Notes: generated from the sequence alone by a model not told the origin. 64,000 nucleotides of DNA from Patiria pectinifera (GCA_029964075.1 CM057142.1:28336392-28400391); one strand, 5' to 3'. Numbered from the stretch's first letter, positions 12,552 through 24,180 are shown. Made by a program: numbers and translations.

Positions 12552-13010
12552 CCCTAAAGGGGCCGGGGGGGGCGGAATCCGCCGCCCCCTCAACATTTTT
12601 CGTGATTTCGTGAAATTGTTTTCGCGACCCGAGCTGTTATGACTTTTTAGCCTCGAGCTTTGCACATCTTTTGATACCAAAAACATAAAAATCGGACCAC
12701 GGGTTGCCGCGTAGCGAAAAATTTTCCGGCGCTACGCGCCGTGAAAACTGAATTTTCGCATATACGTCGTGTACACAGAGCAGAATTGCCATTCGTACAT
12801 ATGAATAATTAATTAGTCATAATTCCAAAACCCTTTGACCTATAGTCATGAAATTTCTTGGGTATGTTCAGGAAGAGTTGCTCTATGCATGTGCCGAGTT
12901 TCAAAATTTTTCGTCACTCTATGGCCGAGATCTTAGGGGGGGGGCGGAATCCGCCCCCCCCCGGCTGAGAGATGGTCAAAATAACCCGGCCCCTTTAGGG
13001 TTAAAAGTTT
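12552..13010 (+). mobile_element. TTAA-flanked MITE, copy b (complete)
   Basis: A 459-base element lies between TTAA copies (12548-12551 and 13011-13014). Its ends are inverted: CCCTAAAGGGGCCGGG at left and CCCGGCCCCTTTAGGG at right. The interior has a CGTAGCG/CGCTACG hairpin near 12710-12740 and no transposase. Matches 57595-58037 closely. Ends and TTAA duplication fit a piggyBac-like non-autonomous element. Confidence 0.85.
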
Positions 13011-13435
13011 GAAGCACAAGCTCTGGGATGAATTCAGTCATGTTTGCATGTATGGTTCCACTCAGCATGCCTCTGTGATTCTGTTGAATATTTTTGAAAT
13101 AGCGATCACAATGGTATTTCGACTGTTTTAGTTGTTCAGTTTGTACAGATTTTCACAAAAGCTAAATATTTTTCTTGGACACAATCGGTTGACAAACAGA
13201 CGGTGGATGATGTTATTAGCCAAACCGGTGCCCTGATCTTGTCGTTAAGATTTGTTCAAAACTCCTTTGTTTGTAGTTACTTCGTTTGATTTCATAAAAG
13301 TATTAAATCCTTCCAAAAATAAATATTGCTCGTGCTTGAGTCAGGTCAGGGCCGTTCCTTGGTGAACGCATTCCACGCAAAACAATATTTGATCCAAATC
13401 GCAAAGATATTTTACTCTTTTTTACTTGTAAAATT

Positions 13436-13600
13436 CAGCTATGCCTCCCCTTCCAGCCTTCAAGATATCTGTGAGCGGATTTCCAATGACTCATTTTCGT
13501 TTGTATTATTTTCAGCTGGCAATCTGCTCGAATGTTAAGGATTCCTTTCATGATAGAATTCTAGAACGTTACTTCAAGCTTGTTGTCTGCAATTTGACTT
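13436..13600 (+). other. Decayed copy of the exon-cassette module
   Basis: The segment from AATTCAGCTATGCCTCCC through TTATTTTCAGCTGGCAATCT and GATTCCTTTCATGATAGAAT aligns with the exon 2 region of copies A and B and with the cassettes at 15242 and 15766. The acceptor is intact but no consensus donor follows. I take it for a non-functional relic. From 13600 to 14640 nothing else is recognisable. Confidence 0.5.
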
Positions 13601-14644
13601 CTACGTCACTTAATATAGAGCCCAACAAGTTGACAATCAAACTTTCCAAACTTCTGCCAGCTGAAATTTGGCTTTTTGACGATTCAGATTTTTAGTTGGC
13701 CACTTTTAGGGCACTGAAAGAGCGAAAAAGTAAGATCCTCATTTCTGCTAGCGCAATATTACCATTCTTAAAAGTGGGTTGCGCGAAATTGAATTACCCG
13801 CGCTTCGTTCCGTCACTGTACAGTTTGCGCTTAGCAATTACTCCTCGCGTAATCTTTAAATTTGCAACTTTACATACTGCATTATTTTTCATAAACTGTC
13901 GTCAATGTTGGTCGATTTATAGTGTTTGGTAGAAGACGAAGTATCAAAATGTAGCTCACAAAATTCCCTCAAGATCATAACTGACCTCATCATAAGACGA
14001 TCAGATTCAAATGTATCATCCATGAGTGTGGACATTTTTGCGGTGTTTACTTGCTGAATACACGCTTATTGTGACTCCTACGAACTCACACACTTTGAAT
14101 CAATTGACTTTTCTTGAAACTTGAAAGGCATTTCTTGTCAGTGCTAGATTAGACATTTAACGAAATTGTTAACCAGCATTGAGATATTGAATAATTAGTT
14201 TACATATTTGGAATTAGTTGCTGCCAACAATTATTTCTGTAGAGTTTTTGTACATGGACCAAAGAAGCCTCCCACCCACCAAATGTTTTTGGAGACAAAA
14301 AAAGGGTTTTGTTTATGTTAAATTAAACCTGCGGATTCAAAATTTGTTGTGAGCAAAAACGTTGAACATATGGTAAAGCATTGGGAGAGTAATTACTTTC
14401 AAATTTCTCAAGAATCTCTTTTTGTGATCACATTCTTTACTTAAAAAAAAGAGATGAATTAATTCAACAATTAAAGGCTTAAATATTGCCCATGCGTGAA
14501 TCACTTCGCTGCCGTTGGTTAACACAAAAACAATCACTATAGTCAAACAAAAATCAATAATCACATTTCACCCAATATAAAATCTGACACAGGTATGGTT
14601 TGAAACGAGAAAATATGACGATCTTTGACAGTGAACCGTTTTTT

Positions 14645-14975
14645 TTTGTATAGTTATGAGTAATTTTCCAAGAGAGGTCAAATTGACCATGTGATCAAGT
14701 TTTCAATTTTAAGCATTGGGACAAAGGTAGCCTATTGACTCTATGTGAATACATTATTGTCTGGCCTACAAAATAAAGTGTTTAGCGAGTAAACACAATT
14801 CTAAACACTTTCTTGCTAACACCTCATGCTAAAAATATCATGTAAACATGTTTACAAATTGAAAGCAAGAAAGTGTTAAGAATTGTGTTAACTCGCTAAA
14901 CACCTTCCTAACATTGTAAACATGGCCCCTTGGTCAATTTGACTTCTCTTGAAAAATTATAACTCATTAACTATG
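14645..14975. repeat. Nested inverted repeat with 39 bp hairpin
   Basis: The inner arms 14778-14816 and 14865-14903 are 39 bases each with only two mismatches (GTGTTTAGCGAG at the outer end, TTTCTTGC at the inner end), separated by 48 bases that contain the palindrome GTAAACATGTTTAC. Outside them, 14645-14697 is a looser inverted match of 14921-14975 (GGTCAAATTGACC versus TTGGTCAATTTGAC). It ends at the edge of the 524 bp tandem duplication. Confidence 0.8.
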
Positions 14976-15434
14976 TCAACAATTATCAGATTTGGACGTT
15001 TGATGTCTCATTTTAAAGTGGAAAGGCTTATCTTTCAAACTATATCTATATTGTCTATGTTGGTTACACATTCCACGTCTGGCATTTCGTTATATTTTGC
15101 TGGCTTTTTTTGTATATACACTTTATATATGTTCTCTGTTTCATAATTGAAATGCAGCTGATATGACTCACCCACCAGTCTTCAAAATATCGGCGAGCGG
15201 ATTTTCAATGACTCTTATTTGTTGGTATTATTTTCATCCAGCACTCTGCTTGAGTGTCGACGATTCCTTTCGTGACAGTCTAGAAGCTACGTCACGGTAA
15301 GTATTTGTTATCGAAAATTTCTGCAAGGAATGTAACCATGTCAGACGCTAAACTAGACCATTTCTTTAGTAAATGAAGCACTGTGAAACGACGCACTTTT
15401 CTGTTTATTCCAGCGGGGTTGTAATTCCACTCAG
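14911..15434 (+). repeat. 524 bp tandem duplication, copy 1
   Basis: Offset by exactly 524 bases, this segment and 15435-15958 look identical throughout. The pentamer ACATT sits at all three junctions (14911, 15435, 15959), which points to slippage or microhomology-mediated duplication. Each copy contains one exon cassette. Near-perfect identity means a very recent event, an allelic artefact of assembly, or ongoing conversion. Confidence 0.9.
15242..15296 (+). other. Putative 5' UTR exon cassette, tandem copy 1
   Basis: A 55-base ATG-free segment between an acceptor (TTATTTTCATCCAG) and a consensus donor (TCACG|GTAAGT, GT at 15297). It is homologous to the cassettes at 7862 and 52545. Position and strand suit an untranslated exon of the collagen/C1q gene starting at 18881. 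A second acceptor-like site (CTGTTTATTCCAG) follows at 15413. Confidence 0.45.
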
Positions 15435-15958
15435 ACATTGTAAACATGGCCCCTTGGTCAATTTGACTTCTCTTGAAAAATTATAACTCATTAACTATGT
15501 CAACAATTATCAGATTTGGACGTTTGATGTCTCATTTTAAAGTGGAAAGGCTTATCTTTCAAACTATATCTATATTGTCTATGTTGGTTACACATTCCAC
15601 GTCTGGCATTTCGTTATATTTTGCTGGCTTTTTTTGTATATACACTTTATATATGTTCTCTGTTTCATAATTGAAATGCAGCTGATATGACTCACCCACC
15701 AGTCTTCAAAATATCGGCGAGCGGATTTTCAATGACTCTTATTTGTTGGTATTATTTTCATCCAGCACTCTGCTTGAGTGTCGACGATTCCTTTCGTGAC
15801 AGTCTAGAAGCTACGTCACGGTAAGTATTTGTTATCGAAAATTTCTGCAAGGAATGTAACCATGTCAGACGCTAAACTAGACCATTTCTTTAGTAAATGA
15901 AGCACTGTGAAACGACGCACTTTTCTGTTTATTCCAGCGGGGTTGTAATTCCACTCAG
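15435..15958 (+). repeat. 524 bp tandem duplication, copy 2
   Basis: Second copy of 14911-15434; same content, ending at the third ACATT (15959). See the first copy for the junction argument. Confidence 0.9.
15766..15820 (+). other. Putative 5' UTR exon cassette, tandem copy 2
   Basis: Identical to 15242-15296, created by the 524 bp duplication, with the same acceptor and donor (GT at 15821). If the first is an exon, a transcript could include either or both. Confidence 0.45.
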
Positions 15959-16199
15959 ACATTTAAATACAAATCCTAGCGGAGATTTTGAGCTATAGCA
16001 ATAAGAAAACTGACTGCTGTTGGCATCACGTCTGTTTAAAAATAATGTTTAACGGAACATTTTAACCCTGTCACTCGACTAGGGATACAATGGCCTGCCC
16101 CCCACCCACTCCCACCCCAACCTCGAACCCCCCGCTATGAAATGCTTCATGATAGTTTCAGAATCCTGTATCCACAACTAATCATATATATATTGGTAT

Positions 16200-17135
16200 T
16201 TAGTTATTGTCACAAGATCCCCCTCAATCAGGAGGACCCCGGAATGGTACTTTAGATCAAACTCTGATGGTAAAGACTTAACTCAGACAAAATGACAGAA
16301 GGACAGATCTGTTTATAATTTCAAGAGTAATTTAATTCACAATATCACCAATATTAACATACACTTAAATTTCATCCTACAAAAAACTAAATAAATACAT
16401 CATTATTAATACATTACAAAACAATCAACGAAAGTGGGCCCAAATCAAAGGTCCGTGTGAAGTGTTCGGGTTGGTGTGGTTGTGGGTGTGGTGCACCGGT
16501 GCCTGCCCTGGTAGTACCGTCTGTGTCCGTAGAGTCCTCTGCCCTCGTGTGACCTTGCTGACAATCCTGCTGGTATGGTCGACTTGAGCTCGGCCCGCTG
16601 AGGATGTCTATCTCACTGTGCGGAGTTCCCAAAACCAGACGTTACGTCCCAAAAACCCTGGTTTAGAATTAAGTACAAGTTGTCACCATGCTTTTCTCTT
16701 ACACAAGATTATTACATGCAACATCCATAGCAGTTTAAGCTCATTTAACATAGCATAAAATGCAATGTACATTCTATACACAAAACCCAAACAATGTGTT
16801 ATTGCCAAGGCACATTTCCAATGTTTTACAACAGTTATACAAATACAAATTTTCACTGTTTAAATTCAGATTGAAAATTGTAATGCAATAATACTTACAG
16901 GTTATGGCGAATAACCTGGTCTACATTTTATTGACTTTGACGAGGAGACGAGGACGGCCGCAGCCTACCGACTCTGTGGGACTCATTCCCAACAGCGCAA
17001 ATAATTGCAAACTCAGTTCACTAGGAACCTACAACTCCCCAATGTGGGTACACATGAGCATAACATGCCCTGACGTAGTGTCGGTCCTGGTCTCGCCTCC
17101 AAGTGCCTAGCCAACGCCCCAATCTGGATTTTATA
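16200..17135 (-). promoter_or_regulatory. Possible minus-strand transcription unit or LTR-element remnant
   Basis: Read on the minus strand there is GGGTATAAAATCC (TATA at 17135-17128), then a ~200-base candidate exon ending in CCATAACCT|GTAAGT (donor at 16898), a ~240-base intron, and an acceptor TTCTAAACCAG before 16657. A 72-codon ORF without recognisable domain follows (16632-16414). Near 16215 the minus strand reads GAGGGGGATCTTGTGACA, reminiscent of a polypurine tract before an LTR. A retroelement remnant and a small gene both remain possible. Confidence 0.3.
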
Positions 17136-17396
17136 CCCAAGACTGATATGTCTAAAAGTATTTCAAAACCTCAGAACATGTTAAGTTAATCTACTGACAG
17201 GCACGGACTGCTCAGTTAAATCCCACCATTGTTAAATACTTATAGGATTAACAGCTTATACATTGTAATGCCACAGTGTTCCACTGGAGTCAAGTCATGA
17301 TAAGATTACCCCAATTCCAACTTCGTGGACTTTTAATACATCAAAAAATTTAGGTTGGGTCTCTCCCTTAATACAACCAAATAAAAAAGTTTCACA

Positions 17397-17616
<220 letters not shown>

Positions 17617-17679
17617 TATATCAATTAGGTTGGGGTCGCTTTCCCGTAATACAATCACAAAAAGAAAAAGCTATACAGT

Positions 17680-18880
17680 ATAAGTCTGGAAATTAAATAT
17701 TTACAAGACCTTTTAAAATCAACTTGTGACAGTTATTAAAAGATCAAAATAAGCATTATGGTTGGAGTCAAAATCAACTTCTTTGCTTGAATCTTTAAAA
17801 AGCGACTTTAGACACAAATTTGTGGTCACTTGACCAATTACGCTTCATGCTAGGAATCAAATATGGCCGACATTGGCGCAATACGCTGCTTTCTAGTTTC
17901 ACCTTTTTTTTGCACAAAGTCTTTGCTTTGGGATACTTTTTTTTTGACAGTTCCTTTTTTTGACAGCATTTTTGTCAAATTACCGGTTCTTTACTGGTGC
18001 CACGTTTGGGAGAAAGATAAGTTTCCCCAAATATAGCAATGACTTTGAATGCCAATATTTGTTTTGTTTTAATGGATTATGAGGAAAACACTGTTTATAC
18101 ACAATGTGAAGGTATTTGAAAGAAAAATGTAAAAATTATGCCAAATACCGTGTTGACTGATATTGGCAAACATGTAGCAAAGAACCCTCTTGTGGTCATT
18201 GTAGTGCATCCAAATTATTCCTCCTTCCCAAATTTAAGGAAAATGGCTATCGCATAATAATTAGGATGAGGAACACTTAGGCAACCCGGTTCCAAGAAGA
18301 CTCAAAGTGCCCTCGTCCTAATTTCTGACAGAATTCGTCAAGTGATTAATTACATTTTTCTGCGTTCATACTATCATGATCATATTGGGAAAACATTGCA
18401 AATGCCATTCCCCAAGCGGTTTGCGTTCAGATTCAGGCACTCAAATTCATTTTCAGACAGGCAAAGTTTAGTAGCAACACTCTCAATCGAGAATTCAGGT
18501 CATCCGTTTCGGAAAGGCAGACTCGTACGTTGAAATCGTCAAAAAGCAGAATCGTTGAAATCGTAAAAAAGCAGAAAACTGGATAACTAATTCCCGATTT
18601 ACATTTACCTTCATTTTCGTCTAGGGGCAATGAAGTTCATTTAATGAATATTTCAATGAGAAGCCGTTTCAATTTTGTCAGGTTTAAAATATTCGAATAA
18701 TTATCACGCTTATGCATTTTATTTTCAGACGACAGAAACATTTTAATACAACTTACCCTGATGTTCTCCCCGTTTCTCCGAATTCATTCGTTTCCCCCTC
18801 ATATTTTTCTCCAATATTTTCCACCCATATTTCTCCCTTAACCTCATATTTTTTTAGGTTTCCATTGTACTTCTTTACAG
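17680..18880 (+). other. Presumed last intron before the collagen/C1q coding exon
   Basis: No coding exon is seen. The end is pyrimidine-rich (18770-18880) and closes in a consensus acceptor CTTCTTTACAG at 18880. If the cassette at 15766-15820 is spliced to the coding exon, the intron would run from 15821. Confidence 0.4.
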
Positions 18881-19627
18881 ATGAACATCTGCATGGCAAC
18901 TATTCTTTCAATCGCCCTCCTTCTGGGCAACTCTGTCAAGCTCAGAGCATCCGTTACTGGGCCGGATCCCTCGGACGGCAATGGTCCTGCATCTGATCAT
19001 CCGTGTCCAATGTGCTTCCATGGACCGGCTGGAATACATGGAATTCCAGGTCTGCCTGGCTATCCAGGGTGCAGGGGCAATGCAGGGCAAAAAGGTGAGA
19101 TTGGACCTATTGGCCCTATGGGTGAAAAGGGAGCAGTAGGGAACCCTGGGCCTAAAGGCGAGATAGGTCCAACCGTCTCAACTGGTGTCAAAGGTCAAAA
19201 AGGTGAGCCAGGGGAGATACCAGGTGACTCCAACCAGCGGGAAGCATTCACCGTGGTGAGGACGAGCGACTCGGATTCCTATACCGATCACGACACCCGT
19301 TTGCCCTTCCAGGAGACCCAGACGCTTCTGCCGGGTACCAGCTTCGATCTCGAGACCGGCACGTTCACGTGTAGTGTGCCGGGTACCTACGTGTTCGGGT
19401 TTTCTGTGCACAAACCTTCCAGCAGCGGCCTTTGGGTTTATCTCAGAAAGAACGGCGACGTGGTTGTCTCTGGTGCTAGCCACGGTTCAAGTTATTGGGA
19501 ACAGGTATCTGGGAGCGCGGTGCTGGTTCTGCAGCGAGGAGACGCGGTGTACCTAACCATGGGCGGTACGGCGCATAGTACTTCCGGTAACTACACATCA
19601 TTCAGTGGCTTCCTCCTTTACCCCTAA
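18881..19627 (+). CDS. Secreted collagen-like C1q-domain protein
   Basis: A 248-residue protein. Residues 1-24 form a signal peptide (hydrophobic [11 protein letters not shown]). A short linker carries CPMC (42-45), suitable for inter-chain disulfides. Residues 48-115 are Gly-X-Y collagen repeats with Cys64, one interruption at V99 where Gly is expected, and another at 111-115. Residues ~119-248 form a C1q head: the [41 protein letters not shown] and FSGFLLYP blocks are all present. Such proteins trimerise and act as soluble recognition molecules in complement-like immunity or as extracellular-matrix/adhesion proteins. The ATG is the first codon after a strong acceptor (TTCTTTACAG), so upstream exons must be untranslated; the ATG-free cassettes at 6312, 7862, 15242 and 15766 are candidates. 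The coding region is intronless. AATAAA overlaps the stop codon (19626-19631) and recurs at 19725. Ligand unknown. Confidence 0.92.
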   Translation: MNICMATILSIALLLGNSVKLRASVTGPDPSDGNGPASDHPCPMCFHGPAGIHGIPGLPGYPGCRGNAGQKGEIGPIGPMGEKGAVGNPGPKGEIGPTVSTGVKGQKGEPGEIPGDSNQREAFTVVRTSDSDSYTDHDTRLPFQETQTLLPGTSFDLETGTFTCSVPGTYVFGFSVHKPSSSGLWVYLRKNGDVVVSGASHGSSYWEQVSGSAVLVLQRGDAVYLTMGGTAHSTSGNYTSFSGFLLYP

Positions 19628-20936
19628 TAAACAACATAATCCCAACACATAAGATATACAAGCATCGTGTTGCTAATTCTTTTAATGGCTTTCTTTTTTG
19701 CCGAATCAATAACCAATGAAGTAAAATAAATTAGTGCCCATGGCGCAAAACACTATATTATTAAGGCTTTTTATTGCGCATGCGCAGATCTGTGTACAAT
19801 AGATACACATTTTTTGAATGCATACATTTAGCTTGATGCACGAGTATTGAGATAATAATGAAATGTACGCTTTAAGTTTGTTGACAACAAAAATAAGCTG
19901 CACCAGCTGTAGAGTGATGTATTTTCCTGGAAAGGTTTTCTTCAAAGCAAGGTAATTACTTTTTTTTTTTACAAAAACAAAACCACGTTTGCAATAAAGC
20001 AGTGCCATCAGAATGTTTACGAATGAAAATAAATATATTAACGATAACTGCACCTTCCTGGAATAATTTAGGCCAAATTGCCGACCGCCAACTGTTTATT
20101 GCCACATTTAACATAATAAAAAATAGCATAATTGTGTATCTGAAAATAAGCGAGATTTTTGTTTTTGTGTTATTGGGTATTTAATCATTAAATCAGACTA
20201 ATTAAGCAGAATACCTATATAGGTGTCCCAACGAAAACAAATAGAGTTAAAAAAAAAACATACAGACACACAAACAAACTACTTAACTGTTTTTCATCCT
20301 ACATACCTGGATATTTGAGGGCGTGCTGTAAACAAACACATGTTTTTTCTTTGCCTTAAGCCACTGTATGCCCAGCAAGGATGATGCCAATCAAATAAAT
20401 TATCATTTTTTATTTTATGTCACGACAAAAATCACGAAGACATTTCACGAAGTGGATTGAACGAAGTGATTGAATCTGATTTTCTTATTGACTTAAAGCT
20501 TGGAGTTTGGAATAATAATTGTTTGAAATACATGTATTAGCTATGAAAACAGTAGGCGTAAAGCCTCATTCTGAGGATTACGAAAAGCACCACCATTTTG
20601 ATGTATACTTTTTTGCCTGTCTTTATAATGAAACCAAAATGTTTTATTACTTTCAGTTGAGAAAACAATACTTCGACAACTGTTCTCATTTTCAGAAACA
20701 TAAACGTGCGCTAAAATTCCTTTTGATCAGGTGACCACAGTAGCTCAGTCAGACTGGGAAACAAGCACTTGTTAGATTTATTTCTAACCCGCCCCCTTTT
20801 TTTGCACCAGTGGTTAACATCCCCCCCCCCCCACACACACACAAGTTATTTTGTAAAAAGTGTCCTTAGTTTTGTTTAAAGCGGTTGTTGTTTCGCCAGC
20901 GGCTTGATAATAATTTTTAGAATTTCGTGCAAATGT
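19628..20936. other. No gene seen
   Basis: AT-rich sequence. There is a C-run followed by CA repeats at 20821-20842. Near 20714 a GTAGCTCAGTCAG motif resembles a tRNA A box but no B box follows. No coding exon is supported. Confidence 0.6.
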
Positions 20937-22392
20937 CGGCAATTGTCATAGCCTTAAAGAACCTATAAACGGACAGCGCCTATGGAAATCAACGTCAGGG
21001 TACCGTAATTTTGACGGCACCCGACTTGGTATGAAACCATGGGTGGAAGTTTTGAATAAATGTGCATGACTCTGTGGAATAACAACAGAAGGAATGATAC
21101 ATTTCGGTTGAAAACGCATTGATGGTGACTGAAAACCATGTGAAACGTTCACTTCATAATGCTGTACAGCTATGTATTTGTGTGTGTTCCTTCAAAATAA
21201 ATTATTTAGGCCTACAACTGCCGCGAAACGCGGCATGCTGGGTGCTGCGTTGGTCATGCATTTCTGACACATGTCTGAGTCATGTGAGTTGTCATAATTG
21301 TATGTGTTTGTTCAGTACGCGTATACGGTGCGAAGTAAGTTGTCTTTTGACTTTGAGGAAATCGAAATCGGGACTGTTTGTTTCACTTGATATTGACTAC
21401 GGCGGATACGTGTTTGGTTAATCATGTTAGTACTATAAACTGGGCCTAAAAAAACAAGGGAAGTCAATGAAGGGTCGAGTGCTTATAGTACATCCCGTAG
21501 AAAAAATATCGTCAAATGAATCTGCAAATTTCGCTTGAAAATTACAGGATAACTATCAACTATAGATATCTATAGGGCCTACAAGAGAAACAGAATTTAA
21601 TTTCCCTGAACATGCTGGATATTAACCAGGTTCAGGTAGGACTTTCAAGTTGGAAAAACTCCTGATTTCAATTTTTCTCAAACAACTCTTCCTCACACAT
21701 AGCTAATCAGAAAAGCATGTGCTGTGTAATGTGGCTCACCATAAATTTCTTCCTCCATGGGCTCACTATAACCCTAGTACATAGTAGTATCATGGAGAGA
21801 AATAGAGGCCTAGGAAAGAGAGTATTTGAGCCATATGCGTCAGTTTTCGTCGGTTACCTGGTAACAATTCATTACACCAAAACACCTTTTAATCGGTTGC
21901 CAGTGGCAGATCAAGGATTTTTTTATATTTTTTTAAATTTTGTTGGGGGTTGGGCCCGTCAGGAACACGTTATTTTTGTTTTTATTTTTTTTTATTTTTA
22001 CTAAGGGAGCCCAGTCAAAGAAGGGGGGTTTGACCCCCAAACCCTCCCTCTGGATCTGCGCCTGGTTACTACGTATACGGTAAAAAAATAAACTAAAATA
22101 AATCTATTGTGTTCAGTGTTTAAGTTAACCTTGCTCCATTCATAAATACTAAAACATCTTGGAAAGGTATGTACAGATGTAACTTGTTTGAGAATTTAAG
22201 GTCCAAAAATCGTACTGTGACGTTCTGCTTGGAGGACCTCACCAGACAGCCGTGTACCAAGTGCGCTTTATGTATGACATGACGAACAAGTTTGCCCATG
22301 GTTTTAAAAAAAAATCTGGCTGCACTATAATTACTGTCTTGCGCCCCCTGTTGTCCGTCTATAGGTTCTTTATGTCTATGGCAATTGTGCCG
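20937..22392. mobile_element. Region bounded by inverted ends (possible composite element)
   Basis: CGGCAATTGTCATAG...AAAGAACCTATAAACGGACA near 20937-20976 is matched in reverse complement near 22350-22392 (TGTCCGTCTATAGGTTCTTT...CTATGGCAATTGTGCCG), about 36 bases with several mismatches. The 1.4 kb between them contains no transposase. It may be a non-autonomous transposon or two oppositely oriented copies of a repeat. Confidence 0.4.
21901..22065. mobile_element. hAT-like MITE remnant
   Basis: Imperfect inverted ends CAGTGGCAGATCAAGG and (reverse) CAGGCGCAGATCCAGAG enclose ~165 bases of T-rich then GGGTTTGACCCCC-type sequence. The CAGTGGCGGATC terminus is common in hAT elements. No clear 8 bp target duplication was seen. 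Confidence 0.5.
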
Positions 22393-22678
22393 CCCTGAAA
22401 AGCGCCACCTAGTGTCCGATAATACCCGTGATCGTCGAGTGTGATCACCGTACCATAGGAAGATGGTGTCCAGTCCCATCCCGCCTCTTGCGCTTTTTGA
22501 TTCTATGGAGGCCGGATGACCAGTCTAGAAAAAAAAAAACTTGCTTTACCACTGACATTCCATTGATGGTCAGGTGTTGCAATTAAGTCACCTGCTGAAA
22601 TCATGCAATCTCCATAGACATTAAAAGTCATTTTCACAGCTCTCAAATGGCGAGCGTGGAACAAACAACTTGGTTTGA

Positions 22679-22801
22679 CAGTGGCGGATCTAGGTGCCCC
22701 CACCCCCGCCACCCCCAGCCGCAAATAATAAAAACAAAAAATGCAGACCCCTCCTCCAACTTGACATCTTAACCCCCAAGCCAAAGCTAGATCCGCCTCT
22801 G
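22679..22801. mobile_element. hAT-like MITE
   Basis: A ~123-base element with inverted ends CAGTGGCGGATCTAG and (reverse) CAGAGGCGGATCTAGC. The inside is C-rich (CCCCCACCCCCGCC). Target duplication not evident. From 22802 to 23890 there is only TG/CA-rich sequence (23040-23270) and a G-run near 23815. Confidence 0.6.
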
Positions 22802-23893
22802 TTTTGCTGCACGATTTGGATGTCACGCTTTTTTTGTGTGCTAAAGTGAGTAGGTCTGCGTTAATTGTAAAGTTGTGCCGTTAGATTAGCCACTCATTAT
22901 TCTCATGGGAATTGCTATTCTTGAGTTAAGTCGGAATTGCTTTAAGTCGGTATCCCCCAACAAATCATGAAAATCACTTAGTTTACATCTTTCCAGAGAA
23001 GCACAACAAGGTACACTTCAGCATGCGTTGCACTCAGTGCCGTATAACAATGCGCACACATTGTATGTACATTGTTCAACACGCGTATTATACGTACATG
23101 TGTGTGCATGTATTGCAGAGCATGTGCATACATGTGGTGCAAAAGTAAGCAATTGCTACATCACGTAAAAATAGCATGTACATTGTACGTTTTTAACATG
23201 TTGGTCATGAGGACGCGTTATGGTTCGGTGTGTATAGTGTACGTATGCGTATATGCACACAATTGTGTGCTTAAACCATGAAATTGAGTCTATTGAGTAG
23301 TAGTGGCTTTGTGAACTTACATGACAATGGGCTGAGCCTCCTGGGAAAGTTGGAAAAGCAATTCACAGTATCCGTATCTGTCTGTTGGTCTGAAAGGAAA
23401 AACACACACATTTTAGGTGGAAAATGGACTGGTATATTGATGTTTAATGTGTCGAGTTCCACTTGGCAAAGAAAATGAACTGAGAGTTGTTCAATTTGCA
23501 TGGAAAGTGATCAATTCTCATTTTTGAAAAATCACCCACCAGAATGTCAAATGTTGGACACAATTAACAGATGTTGCAAGACTGGACTTGAAATCACAAA
23601 AACCAGTGACTAAGCATAAAGTGGATACTGGGAAAGCTTTAAGTGAATTGTCTCCATGCATGGACAAAAGAGGGCGCTTTATAGCCGAACAAGCAGAAGC
23701 CGGAATGAGGAACACTTCACTGGTTCACTCATGCTGGTTATCGTGTATTTGGTACCAGCATTTTTAAGCCACGATGGCGCCCAAATGACCCTCGTTTATT
23801 GTTTTCTCTGTGGAGGGGGAGGGGGGGTGCTTGAGCGCAAGAAGGAGATTCTACCTTCACGTTGAGCGCAGTGACTTCTTCCTTGCTGATCTT

Positions 23894-24180
23894 TCAAGGA
23901 AACTTCTCCGTGGTCTCCCCTGCTTCCTCATCCAGCATCCAGGGTTTGGACAGCTCCTTGAACCGTCTCAGGCTCTCCTCCTTGGGCTTCTTGTTTAGAT
24001 CCGGGATGACCTCCACGTCCGAACAGTTGATGCGGAACTTGCTGAGTATGTTGGCCATGTTCATCCTCTCCCTGTAAATTTGCTCCTTCTTGCCCGTGGT
24101 GGCAAAGCCGCGTAGCTTGCATTTCTCCAAGTTGGATTCCATGGAGATGAGGTGAGGGATGAGCAGGGTCAGGCCGGGTC
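23894..24180 (-). pseudogene. SLC12-like cation-chloride cotransporter C-terminal exon (fragment)
   Basis: The minus strand encodes about 95 residues resembling the cytosolic C-terminal domain of Na-(K)-Cl cotransporters: GLTLLIPHL, then an EKCKLRGF segment, then an RMNMANILSKFRI segment, VIPDLNKKPKEE and a short acidic tail ending in EKFP and TGA. SLC12 proteins move chloride with sodium and/or potassium across the plasma membrane. The fragment is more GC-rich than its surroundings, as expected of coding DNA. No exon for the membrane segments was found upstream (higher coordinates) nor for the remaining C-terminus downstream, and no good donor follows the stop. Either the gene has very large introns or this is a displaced exon. 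The residues before GLTLL (an HPRP stretch) do not show the family's usual acidic-glycine pattern. Confidence 0.6.

Larger units (their letters stand above)
5803..13580 (+). repeat. Duplicated promoter/exon block, copy A
   Basis: From about 5803 the sequence aligns collinearly with 50508-57260: promoter module, exon 1, intron, exon 2, the GATGGTTAGTCTCCTCAATT minisatellite, TGACGTCA-rich sequence, and finally a piece with GCTCGTGCTTGAGTC (13330, matching 57197). By eye identity is high (about 85-90%) in the first 2.2 kb and lower afterwards, with different repeat copy numbers. I infer a segmental duplication of a gene 5' region. Confidence 0.8.

Noticed and set aside
14949-15670. Two identical 65-codon ORFs
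   Set aside because: Identity comes from the 524 bp tandem duplication; no domain, and they overlap presumed intron sequence.
18908-19483. Minus-strand ORFs opposite the C1q coding exon
   Set aside because: Antisense shadows of a well-supported coding exon; no domain.
20714-20790. tRNA-like GTAGCTCAGTCAG
   Set aside because: Resembles an A box but there is no B box and no cloverleaf.
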